From positions 1 to 64,000 of the forward strand of contig JAZRTT010000023.1 of NCBI GenBank assembly GCA_045652125.1: DNA of 64,000 nucleotides. Direction: 5' to 3'. The notes below the pieces were generated by a model. That model saw only the letters and a list, made by a program, of their open reading frames with translations. It ran no database searches and had not been told where the DNA came from. Of the stretch, positions 43,815 through 52,157 are shown one piece after another; the stretch's first letter is position 1; each line of letters begins with the position of its first letter. Made by a program: the position numbers and the translations under genes. Origin of the DNA: Avoscillospira sp045652125. GTDB taxonomy: Bacteria; Bacillota; Clostridia; Oscillospirales; Oscillospiraceae.

Positions 43815-44221
43815 TTTCGCAGAGCCACTTTCTCGGCTGTAGAGCCGTAAAAGTCTGATTTTTGCGAAGTTGTGGCGATAATTTTGCAATATTTTCAGAT
43901 AAATGATTGTAACTTGTTAACAACTGACCGGAAAGCCTTAGGATTAAGTGTTCCGGTCAGTTGTGTAACATATGGGATATCGTGCCTGTTATTTGCTGGC
44001 AAACATGAAAAAGCAACAAAAGGGATCGCCATTGATGCTTTGCCCGTGTTTTTCCCTACATAAAAATATGTATTATATATTTTTTGTGAGATACCAGATA
44101 GAAGCCGCAAGTATTCCATCCCTCTAAAATGACTCTAATGAGCTAGTTTCTGCGTTTATCTATGACATTTAGTAGGCACAAAGCTCGGTAAGGCAACATG
44201 ATGAAAAAGGAGGCAAATTGT
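43815..44221. other. Gene-free stretch before the radical SAM gene
   Basis: About 400 bases with no convincing coding sequence; small frames lack ribosome sites. It holds the 12-bp inverted repeat at 43919-43962 and then turns AT-rich. No clear promoter for the next gene and no peptide precursor gene could be identified. Confidence 0.5.
43919..43962 (+). terminator. guaA-proximal hairpin
   Basis: AACTGACCGGAA pairs perfectly with TTCCGGTCAGTT around 17-20 bases. There is no clear T-run, so termination is likely but not certain. Confidence 0.45.
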
Positions 44222-45985
44222 ATGCCCGATGTTTTGTTTATAAATGCAACAGAAAAACAGGATATCAATAAAGAAATCAATGGAACATTGCTTTTGGCAA
44301 CGAAGCTACTGCAGGTTGGTATCGATACAGAAATTTTGAGATTTTGTCAAGTGTCATCATATGCAGAGAAAAAGAACTATCTTAATTTCATACACGATAT
44401 GGTTAACCGCATTTTGTCGCTTCACCCTAAGTGTGTGTCATTCTACACGTTATGGCCTTATTTCCATATCATGTTGAGGCTTGCTAAAGAGATCAAGGCA
44501 GCAAACCCTGAGATTATCACAATAATGGGCGGCCCACAATCTTCTGCCACAGCCAAACAAACCCTTATGGCGGCTGACTATGTGGATTTTATTTGCGTTG
44601 GTGAAGGTGAGGATGTTGTTGTTCCGTTCTTCAAATTGTTATTGGAGAAAAAGTTTGAGCAATTGCCAACAATTCCTGCACTGTATTATAGAAAAGACGG
44701 AGAAATTATCCATAATTCGTTGGAGGTTCCTCTTTGTGATCTGAATGCATTGCCATACTGGGATGATCGGCTTTATTTAGACAAAGGAAATGAATTGGAA
44801 GATAAACTTACTTCTGATACATATTTTATGCCCATTGATGCTGGGCGTGGATGTCCCTATAACTGTACCTTTTGCTCTGCGAGTCTGATTTGGAAGAGAA
44901 CTTATCGATTGAAATCTCCTGATCGAATTGTAGAAGATATTAAATACTACAACAGGAAGTTCGGTATCCGTAGCTTTTGGTTTTCTCATGATGCATTTAC
45001 TACAAATAACCGTTTGGTGGAAGCAGTCTGCGATAAAATCTTAGAAGAAAAACTGGATATCAAATGGAGATGTTCGACTCGGATTGATTGCATAAGTAAA
45101 GAATTGATTTTGAAGATGCAGCGTGCCGGTCTGACAGAGATTGAACTCGGCGTGGAAACTGGCTCAGAGCGAATGCAGAAAATCATTAAAAAGCGCCTGA
45201 ATTTAAGCAAAGCGGAGGAAATGATTAATTTTCTGCTGGAAAACGGAATTAATACAACGTTGTTTTTTATGTATGGATTTCCAGAGGAAACACACGAGGA
45301 TTTGAATCAGACGTTGGAACTGCTGTTTTCCATGCTGGATAGGGGTGTAGATTACGCCAACATGAACTTTTGTCGTTTTAATCCCAATACAGCTATTACG
45401 GAGCAGTATATGGATCAATTAGTTTTGGATCCTCAAATTAAGGTCCTTTCACGCCAGATTTTTGGATATGAGGAAGAGTTGAATCTAATCAAACAGCATC
45501 GAGAATTGTTCCCTTTCTTTTATCATCTTCACACTCCTGTTAGAGATGAATTTCAGTATTTAATATTGTTGGAATACCTTTACCGTATTTTCCCCAACTC
45601 TATCCGTTTTGTCAGGGCTTTGTATCAAGGAGATTATCTAAGGTTTTATCGAGATTTTGTGGCAAATAATGCTGAAATCTTTAGCGAGGATATTGACGGC
45701 ATAATCTCTACCATCAAAGCTGATCCTGTAACGATTATTAGAAATACCATAAAAGGATTTTCCTTACCCTATGAGGAACAACTGAGCGAACTACTTCGTT
45801 ATGAGTATGATCGTCGAAGAATTTCCAAATTGGATGGAGATGTAACGGAGAAAATTACTTATGGCTTCAGCTTCCTTGACTTTCTCCGAAAACGACCTAT
45901 CGAGCAATATTGTAGTGCAAAATCAGTTATTCTATTTCAAAAAAGCGGTAATACAACAAAAGCACATTTAGTTGATATTCTTTGA
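44222..45985 (+). CDS. B12-binding-domain radical SAM protein, 587 aa
   Basis: The N-terminal ~140 residues form a cobalamin-binding-like Rossmann domain (MGGPQSSATAKQTL, DFICVGEGEDVVVPFF). The radical SAM core has RGCPYNCTFC (C211, C215, C218), SHDAFTTN and ELGVETGSERMQKIIKKRL. A ~170-residue C-terminal tail is not recognised. ATG 44222 is preferred because AAAAAGGAGG lies upstream; ATG 44198 is weaker. Base composition is AT-richer than neighbours, suggesting transfer. The substrate is unknown; the architecture is like methyltransferases and RiPP-modifying or lipid-modifying enzymes. Confidence 0.82.
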   Translation: MPDVLFINATEKQDINKEINGTLLLATKLLQVGIDTEILRFCQVSSYAEKKNYLNFIHDMVNRILSLHPKCVSFYTLWPYFHIMLRLAKEIKAANPEIITIMGGPQSSATAKQTLMAADYVDFICVGEGEDVVVPFFKLLLEKKFEQLPTIPALYYRKDGEIIHNSLEVPLCDLNALPYWDDRLYLDKGNELEDKLTSDTYFMPIDAGRGCPYNCTFCSASLIWKRTYRLKSPDRIVEDIKYYNRKFGIRSFWFSHDAFTTNNRLVEAVCDKILEEKLDIKWRCSTRIDCISKELILKMQRAGLTEIELGVETGSERMQKIIKKRLNLSKAEEMINFLLENGINTTLFFMYGFPEETHEDLNQTLELLFSMLDRGVDYANMNFCRFNPNTAITEQYMDQLVLDPQIKVLSRQIFGYEEELNLIKQHRELFPFFYHLHTPVRDEFQYLILLEYLYRIFPNSIRFVRALYQGDYLRFYRDFVANNAEIFSEDIDGIISTIKADPVTIIRNTIKGFSLPYEEQLSELLRYEYDRRRISKLDGDVTEKITYGFSFLDFLRKRPIEQYCSAKSVILFQKSGNTTKAHLVDIL

Positions 45986-46028
45986 TATACGGGCACATAA
46001 ATACGGATCATACGGTGCTTCATCAGTA

Positions 46029-46064
46029 AAGAGCTAACTGATTTTGATAAAGTCAGTTAGCTCT
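46029..46064 (+). terminator. Terminator of the radical SAM gene
   Basis: AGAGCTAACTGA pairs with TCAGTTAGCTCT around TTTTGATAAAG, followed by TTTATAG. Confidence 0.75.
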
Positions 46065-46152
46065 TTATAGTATTTATACAACCTGCTCAATATAGTCTGA
46101 GACGTCTTTCATGATACCGCGAAAATTTGAAGATAGTTGCGGTTCGGTCTGC

Positions 46153-46180
46153 TTGCTTTTTGACGAAAATGTGTTAAAAT
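46153..46180 (+). promoter_or_regulatory. Promoter of ylmH
   Basis: TTGCTT, 16 bases, TAAAAT, 20 bases before the start codon region. Confidence 0.5.
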
Positions 46181-46201
46181 AAAAAACCGAGGCGAAGTGA
46201 T

Positions 46202-46987
46202 ATGGATAAGCAAAAACAAATTGCAAAAGTTGCAGAAAATGACGAGGATCGGGTTTTGTTTGCTCGAATCTATGATCGCTTGACCGGAGCAGAACATAAG
46301 AATACTCCGGGGGTGACCTGCTTTCTTTCTCCGCGCGAACAGATCCTGACCGGACGGATGCTGCCTCATATGGATATTCGTTTTTTCGGTGGGAGTCCCG
46401 AAGCGGAACGGGCTATGGCCTGTTGGCTGCCTGATTATCTGGACGAAACATTTCTTTACGCTGACGATGGGCCTGCTGCGGCAGTCCGGGCAACCTTTCG
46501 GAAGCAGGATACGCTGACCCACCGGGATTTCTTGGGCAGTCTTATGGGCTGCGGAATTAAACGAGAGACTGTGGGCGACATATATGTGGGAGAAGGGGTC
46601 TGTGATTTTCTGGTAACACGGGAAATATTGCCCTTTGTTCTGGATAATTTAACTGAAGCAGGAAGAACTAAGCTGTATCTGGAACAGATTCCATTAAACA
46701 ATTTGCAAATAGTGCAAACTATAAGCAAAGAGTATAAAGATACTGTTTCTTCTCTGCGGCTGGATGCCATTGTCGGTTCAGCCTTTCGAATGGCGAGAGG
46801 AAAAGCCGTTGCATTGATTGAAGCAGGGAAAGTCACGCTCAATGATTTACCCTGCCTGAAGCCGGATAAACAGCTCTCAGAAGGGGATAAGATATCGGCT
46901 CGAGGTTATGGCAAGGCGATTTTAAGGCAGGTATGCGGCATAACGAAGAAAAATAGAATATCCATTCTATTGGAAGTATATTTATAG
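46202..46987 (+). CDS. ylmH: YlmH-family RNA-binding protein with S4 domain
   Basis: A 261-residue protein: N-terminal YlmH domain (TCFLSPREQI, LGSLMGCGIKRETVGDI) and a C-terminal S4 RNA-binding domain (SSLRLDAIVGSAFRMARGKA, LSEGDKISARGYGK). In Firmicutes YlmH binds ribosomes and acts in translation quality control. It is usually near cell division genes, but here it stands with DUF896. Confidence 0.9.
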   Translation: MDKQKQIAKVAENDEDRVLFARIYDRLTGAEHKNTPGVTCFLSPREQILTGRMLPHMDIRFFGGSPEAERAMACWLPDYLDETFLYADDGPAAAVRATFRKQDTLTHRDFLGSLMGCGIKRETVGDIYVGEGVCDFLVTREILPFVLDNLTEAGRTKLYLEQIPLNNLQIVQTISKEYKDTVSSLRLDAIVGSAFRMARGKAVALIEAGKVTLNDLPCLKPDKQLSEGDKISARGYGKAILRQVCGITKKNRISILLEVYL

Positions 46988-46996
46988 GGGTGTAAA

Positions 46997-47197
46997 ATGG
47001 AACAAAGCAGAATCGATCGAATAAATGAGCTGGCCAGAAAGTCCAGAGCAGAAGGGCTGACAGAGGAAGAACTTGCGGAACAGGCCGTTCTGCGGCGAGA
47101 GTACATTGACAGCGTAAAAGCATCTCTGGTATCGCATTTAGAAAGCACTTATATCGTGGATGAAAAGGGAAATAAACGAAAACTGACCGAGAAATAA
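46997..47197 (+). CDS. DUF896 protein (YnzC family)
   Basis: A 66-residue helical hairpin protein: IDRINELARKSRAEGLTEEE, QAVLRREYIDSVK. This is the YnzC/DUF896 family, function unknown. It lies 9 bases after ylmH and shares its transcript. Confidence 0.9.
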   Translation: MEQSRIDRINELARKSRAEGLTEEELAEQAVLRREYIDSVKASLVSHLESTYIVDEKGNKRKLTEK

Positions 47198-47204
47198 GAA
47201 ACAA

Positions 47205-47240
47205 CAAAACCGTCCTCGTAGTATTACGGGGACGGTTTTA
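47205..47240. terminator. Bidirectional terminator between DUF896 and DUF1294 genes
   Basis: AAAACCGTCC pairs with GGGACGGTTTT, with CGTA/TACG inside. The flanking A and T runs serve both convergent genes. Confidence 0.75.
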
Positions 47241-47496
47241 ACATGATGCAAACCCAAAATGATAATTGCAAAATCACGCAAACAGGAATGCCAACAGTAA
47301 AACGAATTTTTTTGGTTTTGTGATGAAATAAAACCATTCCGCAAAGGCAGCTCGGACTGCCGCCCAACAAACTGAGAAGTAAAAGGAGCGACTCCGGGAT
47401 CCGAAAACGGTGCTGTATGGCTTTTTTCTTATCCAGATGCATAAGAAGGAAGGTCAGTGCATTGATTAAAATCAGATAGAGCCAAAGTGCAGTCAT
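47224..47496 (-). CDS. DUF1294 small membrane protein
   Basis: A 90-residue protein with three hydrophobic segments and the DUF1294 features FLLMHLDKKKAIQHRFRIPE and LLGGSPSCLCGMVLFHHKT. Function is unknown. It diverges from the lipoprotein gene at 47523. Confidence 0.85.
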   Translation of the reverse strand: MTALWLYLILINALTFLLMHLDKKKAIQHRFRIPESLLLLLSLLGGSPSCLCGMVLFHHKTKKIRFTVGIPVCVILQLSFWVCIMLKPSP

Positions 47497-47522
47497 AAGA
47501 AATATCCTTAGGAGGTGGATTT

Positions 47523-48032
47523 ATGAAGGTTATTTTGGTGGTAGGCATGTTGCTGATATTTCTGACAGGTTGTGGTGTTCAGACAGCGCAGTGGGAGACA
47601 ATAGGGGATTTCACACCTGAGATGGACAGTATTCTTGCTTCTGAGCTATACGGGATTACCACGGCCTTGCCGGAAACAGCAATCACCGATTCGTCTGAAA
47701 ACCGCCGCTGCTACGAATTAAATGACTTACAGATAGAGGTCAGTACATTCTTTGCTTCCGATGCGGAAACGGCAATTAAAAACTTATCCGGCTTTTCAAT
47801 GGACAAATTGACTGTTCTTCAGACAGAACGCTTCAGTATGCCGGAATATCAGTTTGCGTGGTTCAGTCAAACGGAAGAAGGCGGCAGACTATGCCGAGCT
47901 GATTTAGTTATGGACGGGATGGTCTGCTATTCCATCGTCTGCAGTGCAGCGGAGGATGCGGGGGATACTGTTTGGGAGGAAGCCACCCAGGTATTTTCCT
48001 CTTTTGGTCTTTCGCCGGCAAAAAAGGTCTAA
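47523..48032 (+). CDS. Hypothetical lipoprotein, 169 aa
   Basis: Lipoprotein signal MKVILVVGMLLIFLTGC (Cys17). The mature part resembles DUF4358-type lipoproteins in length and layout, but I am not certain. It has FASDAETAIKNL and a C-terminal helix. AGGAGGTGGATTT precedes the start. It is expected on the outer face of the membrane; role unknown. Confidence 0.75.
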   Translation: MKVILVVGMLLIFLTGCGVQTAQWETIGDFTPEMDSILASELYGITTALPETAITDSSENRRCYELNDLQIEVSTFFASDAETAIKNLSGFSMDKLTVLQTERFSMPEYQFAWFSQTEEGGRLCRADLVMDGMVCYSIVCSAAEDAGDTVWEEATQVFSSFGLSPAKKV

Positions 48033-48044
48033 AATATCGATTGA

Positions 48045-48494
48045 TTAAAGAAGCTCATTGAGCAGTGCAATACATCCGGCCATAACATCATTCCAGGTTG
48101 TGGCAAAGTCACCGGTATACCAAGGATCTGCGACATTTCGGCTGCTGCCTGCATGCTCCAACAGCAAGGAGACCTTGTTATCCGGGTCAGCTCCGATTAT
48201 CCGGTACAGATTTCGAAGGTTGGATGTGTCCATGCAAATGAGATAATCGAAATAGTCGTAGTCGTGCTTTGTGGCTTGTCTAGCTGTTTTTTCTTCACAG
48301 GAAATACCGTTCTCGGCTAATATTTTTCTGACAGGCGGGTAGACGGGATTGCCAAGTTCTTCCCGGCTGACTGCTGCTGAAGCAATCTCAAAGCGATGGG
48401 ACATACCGCTCTTTTTTACAAGGTCTTTCATGATGAACTCAGCCATTGGGCTGCGGCAAATATTGCCGTGGCAAATGAATAGGATCTTTATCAT
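48045..48494 (-). CDS. Low-molecular-weight protein tyrosine phosphatase
   Basis: A 149-residue phosphatase with the active loop CHGNICRS (Cys8, Arg14) and the general acid in VADPWYTGDF. Such enzymes often act on tyrosine kinases of capsule synthesis or on arginine phosphate. ATG 48494 is chosen from GAGGAGTATCCAAAC; the open frame upstream runs into a tRNA and is not coding. Confidence 0.92.
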   Translation of the reverse strand: MIKILFICHGNICRSPMAEFIMKDLVKKSGMSHRFEIASAAVSREELGNPVYPPVRKILAENGISCEEKTARQATKHDYDYFDYLICMDTSNLRNLYRIIGADPDNKVSLLLEHAGSSRNVADPWYTGDFATTWNDVMAGCIALLNELL

Positions 48495-48519
48495 GTTTGG
48501 ATACTCCTCGTTATATATC

Positions 48520-48554
48520 ATAAAAAGCACCAAGCTGTTGCTTGGTGCTTTTTT
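48520..48554 (-). terminator. Terminator of the tRNA-Ser pair
   Basis: AAAAAGCACCAAGC pairs with GCTTGGTGCTTTTT around TGTT, between tRNA-Ser(GCT) and the phosphatase gene. Confidence 0.75.
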
Positions 48555-48555
48555 A

Positions 48556-48646
48556 TGGCGGAGTGGGAGAGATTCGAACTCTCGCACGCTTTTACACGCC
48601 TACTCCCTTAGCAGGGGAGCCCCTTCGGCCTCTTGGGTACCACTCC
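48556..48646 (-). tRNA. tRNA-Ser(GCT)
   Basis: Long-variable-arm tRNA. Acceptor GGAGTGG/CCACTCC with G73 and encoded CCA. Anticodon stem CTCCC/GGGAG holds CTGCTAA (GCT). T-loop GAGTTCGAATCTC. Confidence 0.95.
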
Positions 48647-48670
48647 AAATCAAAAAACAACTGGAAAGAG

Positions 48671-48759
48671 TGGCGGAGAGAGTGGGATTCGAACCCACGG
48701 CACATTGCTGTGTCACTGGTTTTCAAGACCAGCTCCTTAAACCGCTCGGACATCTCTCC
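48671..48759 (-). tRNA. tRNA-Ser(TGA)
   Basis: Acceptor GGAGAGA/TCTCTCC with G73 and CCA. Anticodon stem CTGGT/ACCAG holds CTTGAAA (TGA). Long variable arm, T-loop GGGTTCGAATCCC. It is first in the pair with tRNA-Ser(GCT). Confidence 0.95.
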
Positions 48760-48783
48760 GAATATCTCTCAGAGACGTTGCTA

Positions 48784-48812
48784 ATTTTACCACAAGTGGG
48801 TATAGATGTCAA
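48784..48812 (-). promoter_or_regulatory. Promoter of the tRNA-Ser pair
   Basis: TTGACA, 17 bases, TAAAAT on the minus strand. Confidence 0.8.
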
Positions 48813-48849
48813 TCCTCATTTTCAAATATATGGCCCGGAAAATAATGGA

Positions 48850-48877
48850 AAAAGCGGCACCCGAAGGTGCCGCTTTG
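48850..48877 (-). terminator. Terminator of the SLH protein gene
   Basis: AAAGCGGCACC pairs with GGTGCCGCTTT around TTCG, followed by TTCC on the minus strand. Confidence 0.75.
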
Positions 48878-48893
48878 AAGGAACGAGAAAAGC

Positions 48894-50570
48894 TTAGTGG
48901 GCAATGCTGGCTTCCACGATGTCCTGATAGTACCAAGCGTTCACGGGATTGTCAACGTAATTCTTGGTGTCCTTGGTATTGCAGTCAGTACGGTCCAAAA
49001 CGCGGTTCATGATTGCAGAAACCTCAGCACGGGTGATGGTGGCATCGGGCATAAAGGTGTTGCCGCCGTAACCCTTGATCCAACCCATGGAGACAGCCTG
49101 AGCGATCTCATCATAATAGGGGTGGGAAGTGGAGACATCATTGAACTTGCAGGTGTAATCCTTGCCGGTCTGATAGAAAGCAGCAATCATGGAAACAACT
49201 TCTGCACGAGTAATGGCCTTGTTGGGGTAGAAGTTGCCGCCATTAGCGGTTTCGATCACGCCTGCGTTTGCCAGAGTGGATACAGCAACGTTGTACCATG
49301 CATCATTTGCCACATCAGCAAAAGTGTTGTTGGATGCGTAGTATTCCTTGGAGCTCTTGACATCCATCAAGCGATAGAGCATGGTGGCAAACTCGGCACG
49401 GGTGATGTTGCCCTCGGGACGGACATAGCCCTTGCCATAGCCCTTGAGGTAAGCAACATGCTCAGTTGTCAGAGCAGGTGCCTTTTCGGAGATCCACTTA
49501 GCTTCGTAGACTGCACATTCGGTAGCCTTAGCAGGAACCTTGGGGCTCCATCCGCCGAAACGATAACCCTTGCGGACAGGATCCTTGACAGTGGGAATGG
49601 TTGCACCGTTGCGAACATTCTTGACAATGTCACGGAAAACGGTCTCGCCGGGGACGCCATCGGTAAAGGTAATCTTATGGACATGGTGAGAGTTGCACTT
49701 GGAGTAGCCGGCACCAACCAGTTCATATACAGCGTAAATGGTAGCATCGGCAGCAGGCATGGTGTAGGTTGTGTACTTAGAATCCTTATCGGCAAAGTAT
49801 CCATTCTTGCGGTTGGATTCGGCATTGCGCCAGCCGACAAACTCGTACTTCATACCATAGGGAGCAGTAGGAGTGGGTGCAGAAATGCGGACTTTCTTGC
49901 CTGCGGCGAATTCGCCGTAAAAGTCAGAATCGCTGTCGAAATAGCACTCGGCCCAGAAATCGGTTTCATCCCAACTGCTGTCAAACCACCAGCTGTCATT
50001 CAGCCAGAAATCATCGCAGTCGCAATCATACCAATGTTTTTCACACTCAAAGTCATACCAGTCGTCGCAGTCACAATTGTATTTATGGCCGCAGTTGTAA
50101 TCCCAGTTCCAGTAATTGTTGATAACATAGGCGCCAACGTAGAGATTGTACTCTTTGCCAATAATGGGACGGTCGCAGTCATGATCCCAATCATAGTCCC
50201 AATCCCAGTCCCAATCAAAGTCGTCGTCAGTCTCTTCCCAAATGGGGTAGAGGACAACGGTGCCGGCGGTTTTGCCAACGATAGAAGCAAAATTCTCCAG
50301 AGTCAAGGTCTGTGTAACAGCGCTGAAGGTTGCAACAGTGCTCTCCTCGGTCAGAGCCCAACCCAAGAATTCTTTGCCGGGCTTGTTGCCGGGAACTGTA
50401 AAGTCCAGGGTAATGTAATCACCGTCAATATAGGCGGTGACGCCTCTTCCGGTCACAGTAAAGTCATATTCGGTCTCAGCATCTTCCGTGGCAGATGCAC
50501 TGATGGTAAAGATACCAACCAGCAAGGTGAGGACCAGCAACAGGGTCAAGAAGCGTTTGCTAGTTTTCAT
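48894..50570 (-). CDS. S-layer-homology surface protein with a Trp/Asp/Cys-rich segment and an InlB-type repeat
   Basis: A 558-residue secreted protein. Signal peptide ~1-27 (ends SASA). A beta domain follows (~28-110). Residues ~111-220 are extremely rich in Trp, Asp, Tyr and Cys (FDWDWDWDYDWDHDCD, YNCDCDDW, YDCDCDDFW; eight cysteines). An InlB/Flg_new-like module (FRDIVKNVRNGATIPTVKDP, GYRFGGWSP) comes next. Three C-terminal SLH domains (TRAEFATMLYRLM, TRAEVVSMIAAF, TRAEVSAIMNRVL) would bind pyruvylated wall polymer. The start at ATG 50570 has GGAGGAACAAATC upstream. The acidic segment may bind metal or form a rigid surface layer; that is inference. Confidence 0.85.
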   Translation of the reverse strand: MKTSKRFLTLLLVLTLLVGIFTISASATEDAETEYDFTVTGRGVTAYIDGDYITLDFTVPGNKPGKEFLGWALTEESTVATFSAVTQTLTLENFASIVGKTAGTVVLYPIWEETDDDFDWDWDWDYDWDHDCDRPIIGKEYNLYVGAYVINNYWNWDYNCGHKYNCDCDDWYDFECEKHWYDCDCDDFWLNDSWWFDSSWDETDFWAECYFDSDSDFYGEFAAGKKVRISAPTPTAPYGMKYEFVGWRNAESNRKNGYFADKDSKYTTYTMPAADATIYAVYELVGAGYSKCNSHHVHKITFTDGVPGETVFRDIVKNVRNGATIPTVKDPVRKGYRFGGWSPKVPAKATECAVYEAKWISEKAPALTTEHVAYLKGYGKGYVRPEGNITRAEFATMLYRLMDVKSSKEYYASNNTFADVANDAWYNVAVSTLANAGVIETANGGNFYPNKAITRAEVVSMIAAFYQTGKDYTCKFNDVSTSHPYYDEIAQAVSMGWIKGYGGNTFMPDATITRAEVSAIMNRVLDRTDCNTKDTKNYVDNPVNAWYYQDIVEASIAH

Positions 50571-50781
50571 GATTTGTTCCTCCGGTTCATGTGGTTTTTT
50601 CAGTAATGCAGTCGAAAACGGTAACACTACTGAGAATAATTACCTATGGTCATTCTAACAGAAATAGAATCATTTGGCGATTACAAATTGTAACAATTGA
50701 GCGTTTCTTACTATAAAATTTAAAAAATTATTTGTGTTGTGAGTATTTTTACACTACAGTATATGGTATTGGAACGAAAAT

Positions 50782-50813
50782 AAGAGCCGATTCCGAAGAT
50801 CGGCTCTTATGAA
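50782..50813 (-). terminator. pgi terminator
   Basis: AAGAGCCGAT pairs with ATCGGCTCTT around CTTCGGA-type loop, followed by ATTTTCG on the minus strand. Confidence 0.65.
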
Positions 50814-50846
50814 ATATAGGTAAAGACATAAAGTTGAATGGTTGAA

Positions 50847-52130
50847 TCAGCAGCCGGGTTTCCCCAAAAGTTGGAACATATTTTTCTTATAGGCTTCCAC
50901 ACCGGGTTGGTTAAAGGGATTCACACCGGACATGTAAGCACCGACTCCACAGGCAAATTCAAAGAAATAGATCAGACGGCCAACTTCTTCTTCACAGATC
51001 TCGTCTATATACAGAACAGAAACAGGAACGCCGCCGTCAATATGTGCTTTTTTTGTCCCCTCCATCGCCTTGGTGTTGACGAAATGAAGTTCCTTTCCTG
51101 CCAGATAGTTCAGACCATCCAAATCGGAATCCTCACCGGGGACGGTCAGGGAAGTACGGGATTTTTCAAAGAAAACGACGGTTTCCTGCAGAATTCGTTC
51201 GCCATCTTGAATATACTGCCCCATAGAGTGCAGGTCGGCAGTAAGATCCACAGAAGCAGGGAAGATACCGATCCGGTCTTTTCCCTCAGACTCGCCGTAG
51301 AGCTGCTTCCACCATTCGGCCATAAACCGGAAGGAGGGTTCATAGGCGGCCAGAACTTCAATTTTCTTGCCTTGTGCATACAGAGCCTGACGTTGAGCAG
51401 CGTACTGGGCGGCAACGGAGTCAACGCCCTTGGTCAGACAGTCCTCACGCTCCAGCTGTGCGCCGTGCATCAAAGCTTCAATATCAATACCGGCGACGGC
51501 GATGGGCAAAAGGCCGACAGCGGTAAGGACGCTGTAACGGCCGCCAACATTATCAGGAACCACAAAGGTTTCATAACCTTCGTTGTCAGCCATGGTTTTT
51601 AGTGCACCCCGTGATTTGTCGGTGGTGGCATAGATGCGTTTTTTAGCACCTTCTTTGCCGTATTTCTTTTCCAACAGGGTCTTAAAGATGCGGAACGCAA
51701 TGGCAGGTTCGGTGGTTGTGCCGGACTTGGAAATGACGTTGACGGAGAAGTCACGGTCTGCGATCATAGTGATGGTTTCGGCAATGGCGTCGGCAGACAA
51801 ACCGTTTCCTATGAAATACACATCGGGTGTGGCTTTTTCCAGAGCGTTGTAGTTGGGGCTTTTGAGCAGCTCAATTACGGCACGGGCCCCCAGATAAGAC
51901 CCACCGATGCCGATTACGACCAGAGCTTTGGAATTTGCCTGAATGTTCTTGGCAGCAGTCTGAATTCTTGCGAATTCCTCTTTATCGTAGTGAACGGGAA
52001 GGTCGACCCAGCCAATAAAATCATTGCCTGAACCGGTACCGTTTATCAGGGTATCGATGGCTTCGGCACAGAGGGTCTTGTTGGTGTTCGGGCAGAAGCC
52101 CACGGCTCCGCTTCGATCTAATTTTAACAT
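50847..52130 (-). CDS. pgi: Glucose-6-phosphate isomerase
   Basis: A 427-residue isomerase of the short bacterial type: VVIGIGGSYLGARAVIELL, ISKSGTTTEPAIAFR, VPDNVGGRYSVLTAVGLLP and QPGVEAYKKNMF. It interconverts glucose-6-phosphate and fructose-6-phosphate. It directly follows the glucokinase gene (27 bases), so the pair makes the first two glycolytic steps. Confidence 0.95.
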   Translation of the reverse strand: MLKLDRSGAVGFCPNTNKTLCAEAIDTLINGTGSGNDFIGWVDLPVHYDKEEFARIQTAAKNIQANSKALVVIGIGGSYLGARAVIELLKSPNYNALEKATPDVYFIGNGLSADAIAETITMIADRDFSVNVISKSGTTTEPAIAFRIFKTLLEKKYGKEGAKKRIYATTDKSRGALKTMADNEGYETFVVPDNVGGRYSVLTAVGLLPIAVAGIDIEALMHGAQLEREDCLTKGVDSVAAQYAAQRQALYAQGKKIEVLAAYEPSFRFMAEWWKQLYGESEGKDRIGIFPASVDLTADLHSMGQYIQDGERILQETVVFFEKSRTSLTVPGEDSDLDGLNYLAGKELHFVNTKAMEGTKKAHIDGGVPVSVLYIDEICEEEVGRLIYFFEFACGVGAYMSGVNPFNQPGVEAYKKNMFQLLGKPGC

Positions 52131-52157
52131 CGTATTCCTCCTAAGTGTGATCTGTGG

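Noticed and set aside
42816..43889. A 357-codon frame opposite guaA
   Set aside because: Antisense of guaA with no start signal.
48495..48587. N-terminal extension of the tyrosine phosphatase
   Set aside because: The extra codons come from the tRNA-Ser and its terminator; the conserved start is 48494.
48897..50606. A 569-codon open frame on the plus strand opposite the SLH gene
   Set aside because: It is the antisense shadow of a gene with signal peptide and SLH domains; no ribosome site.
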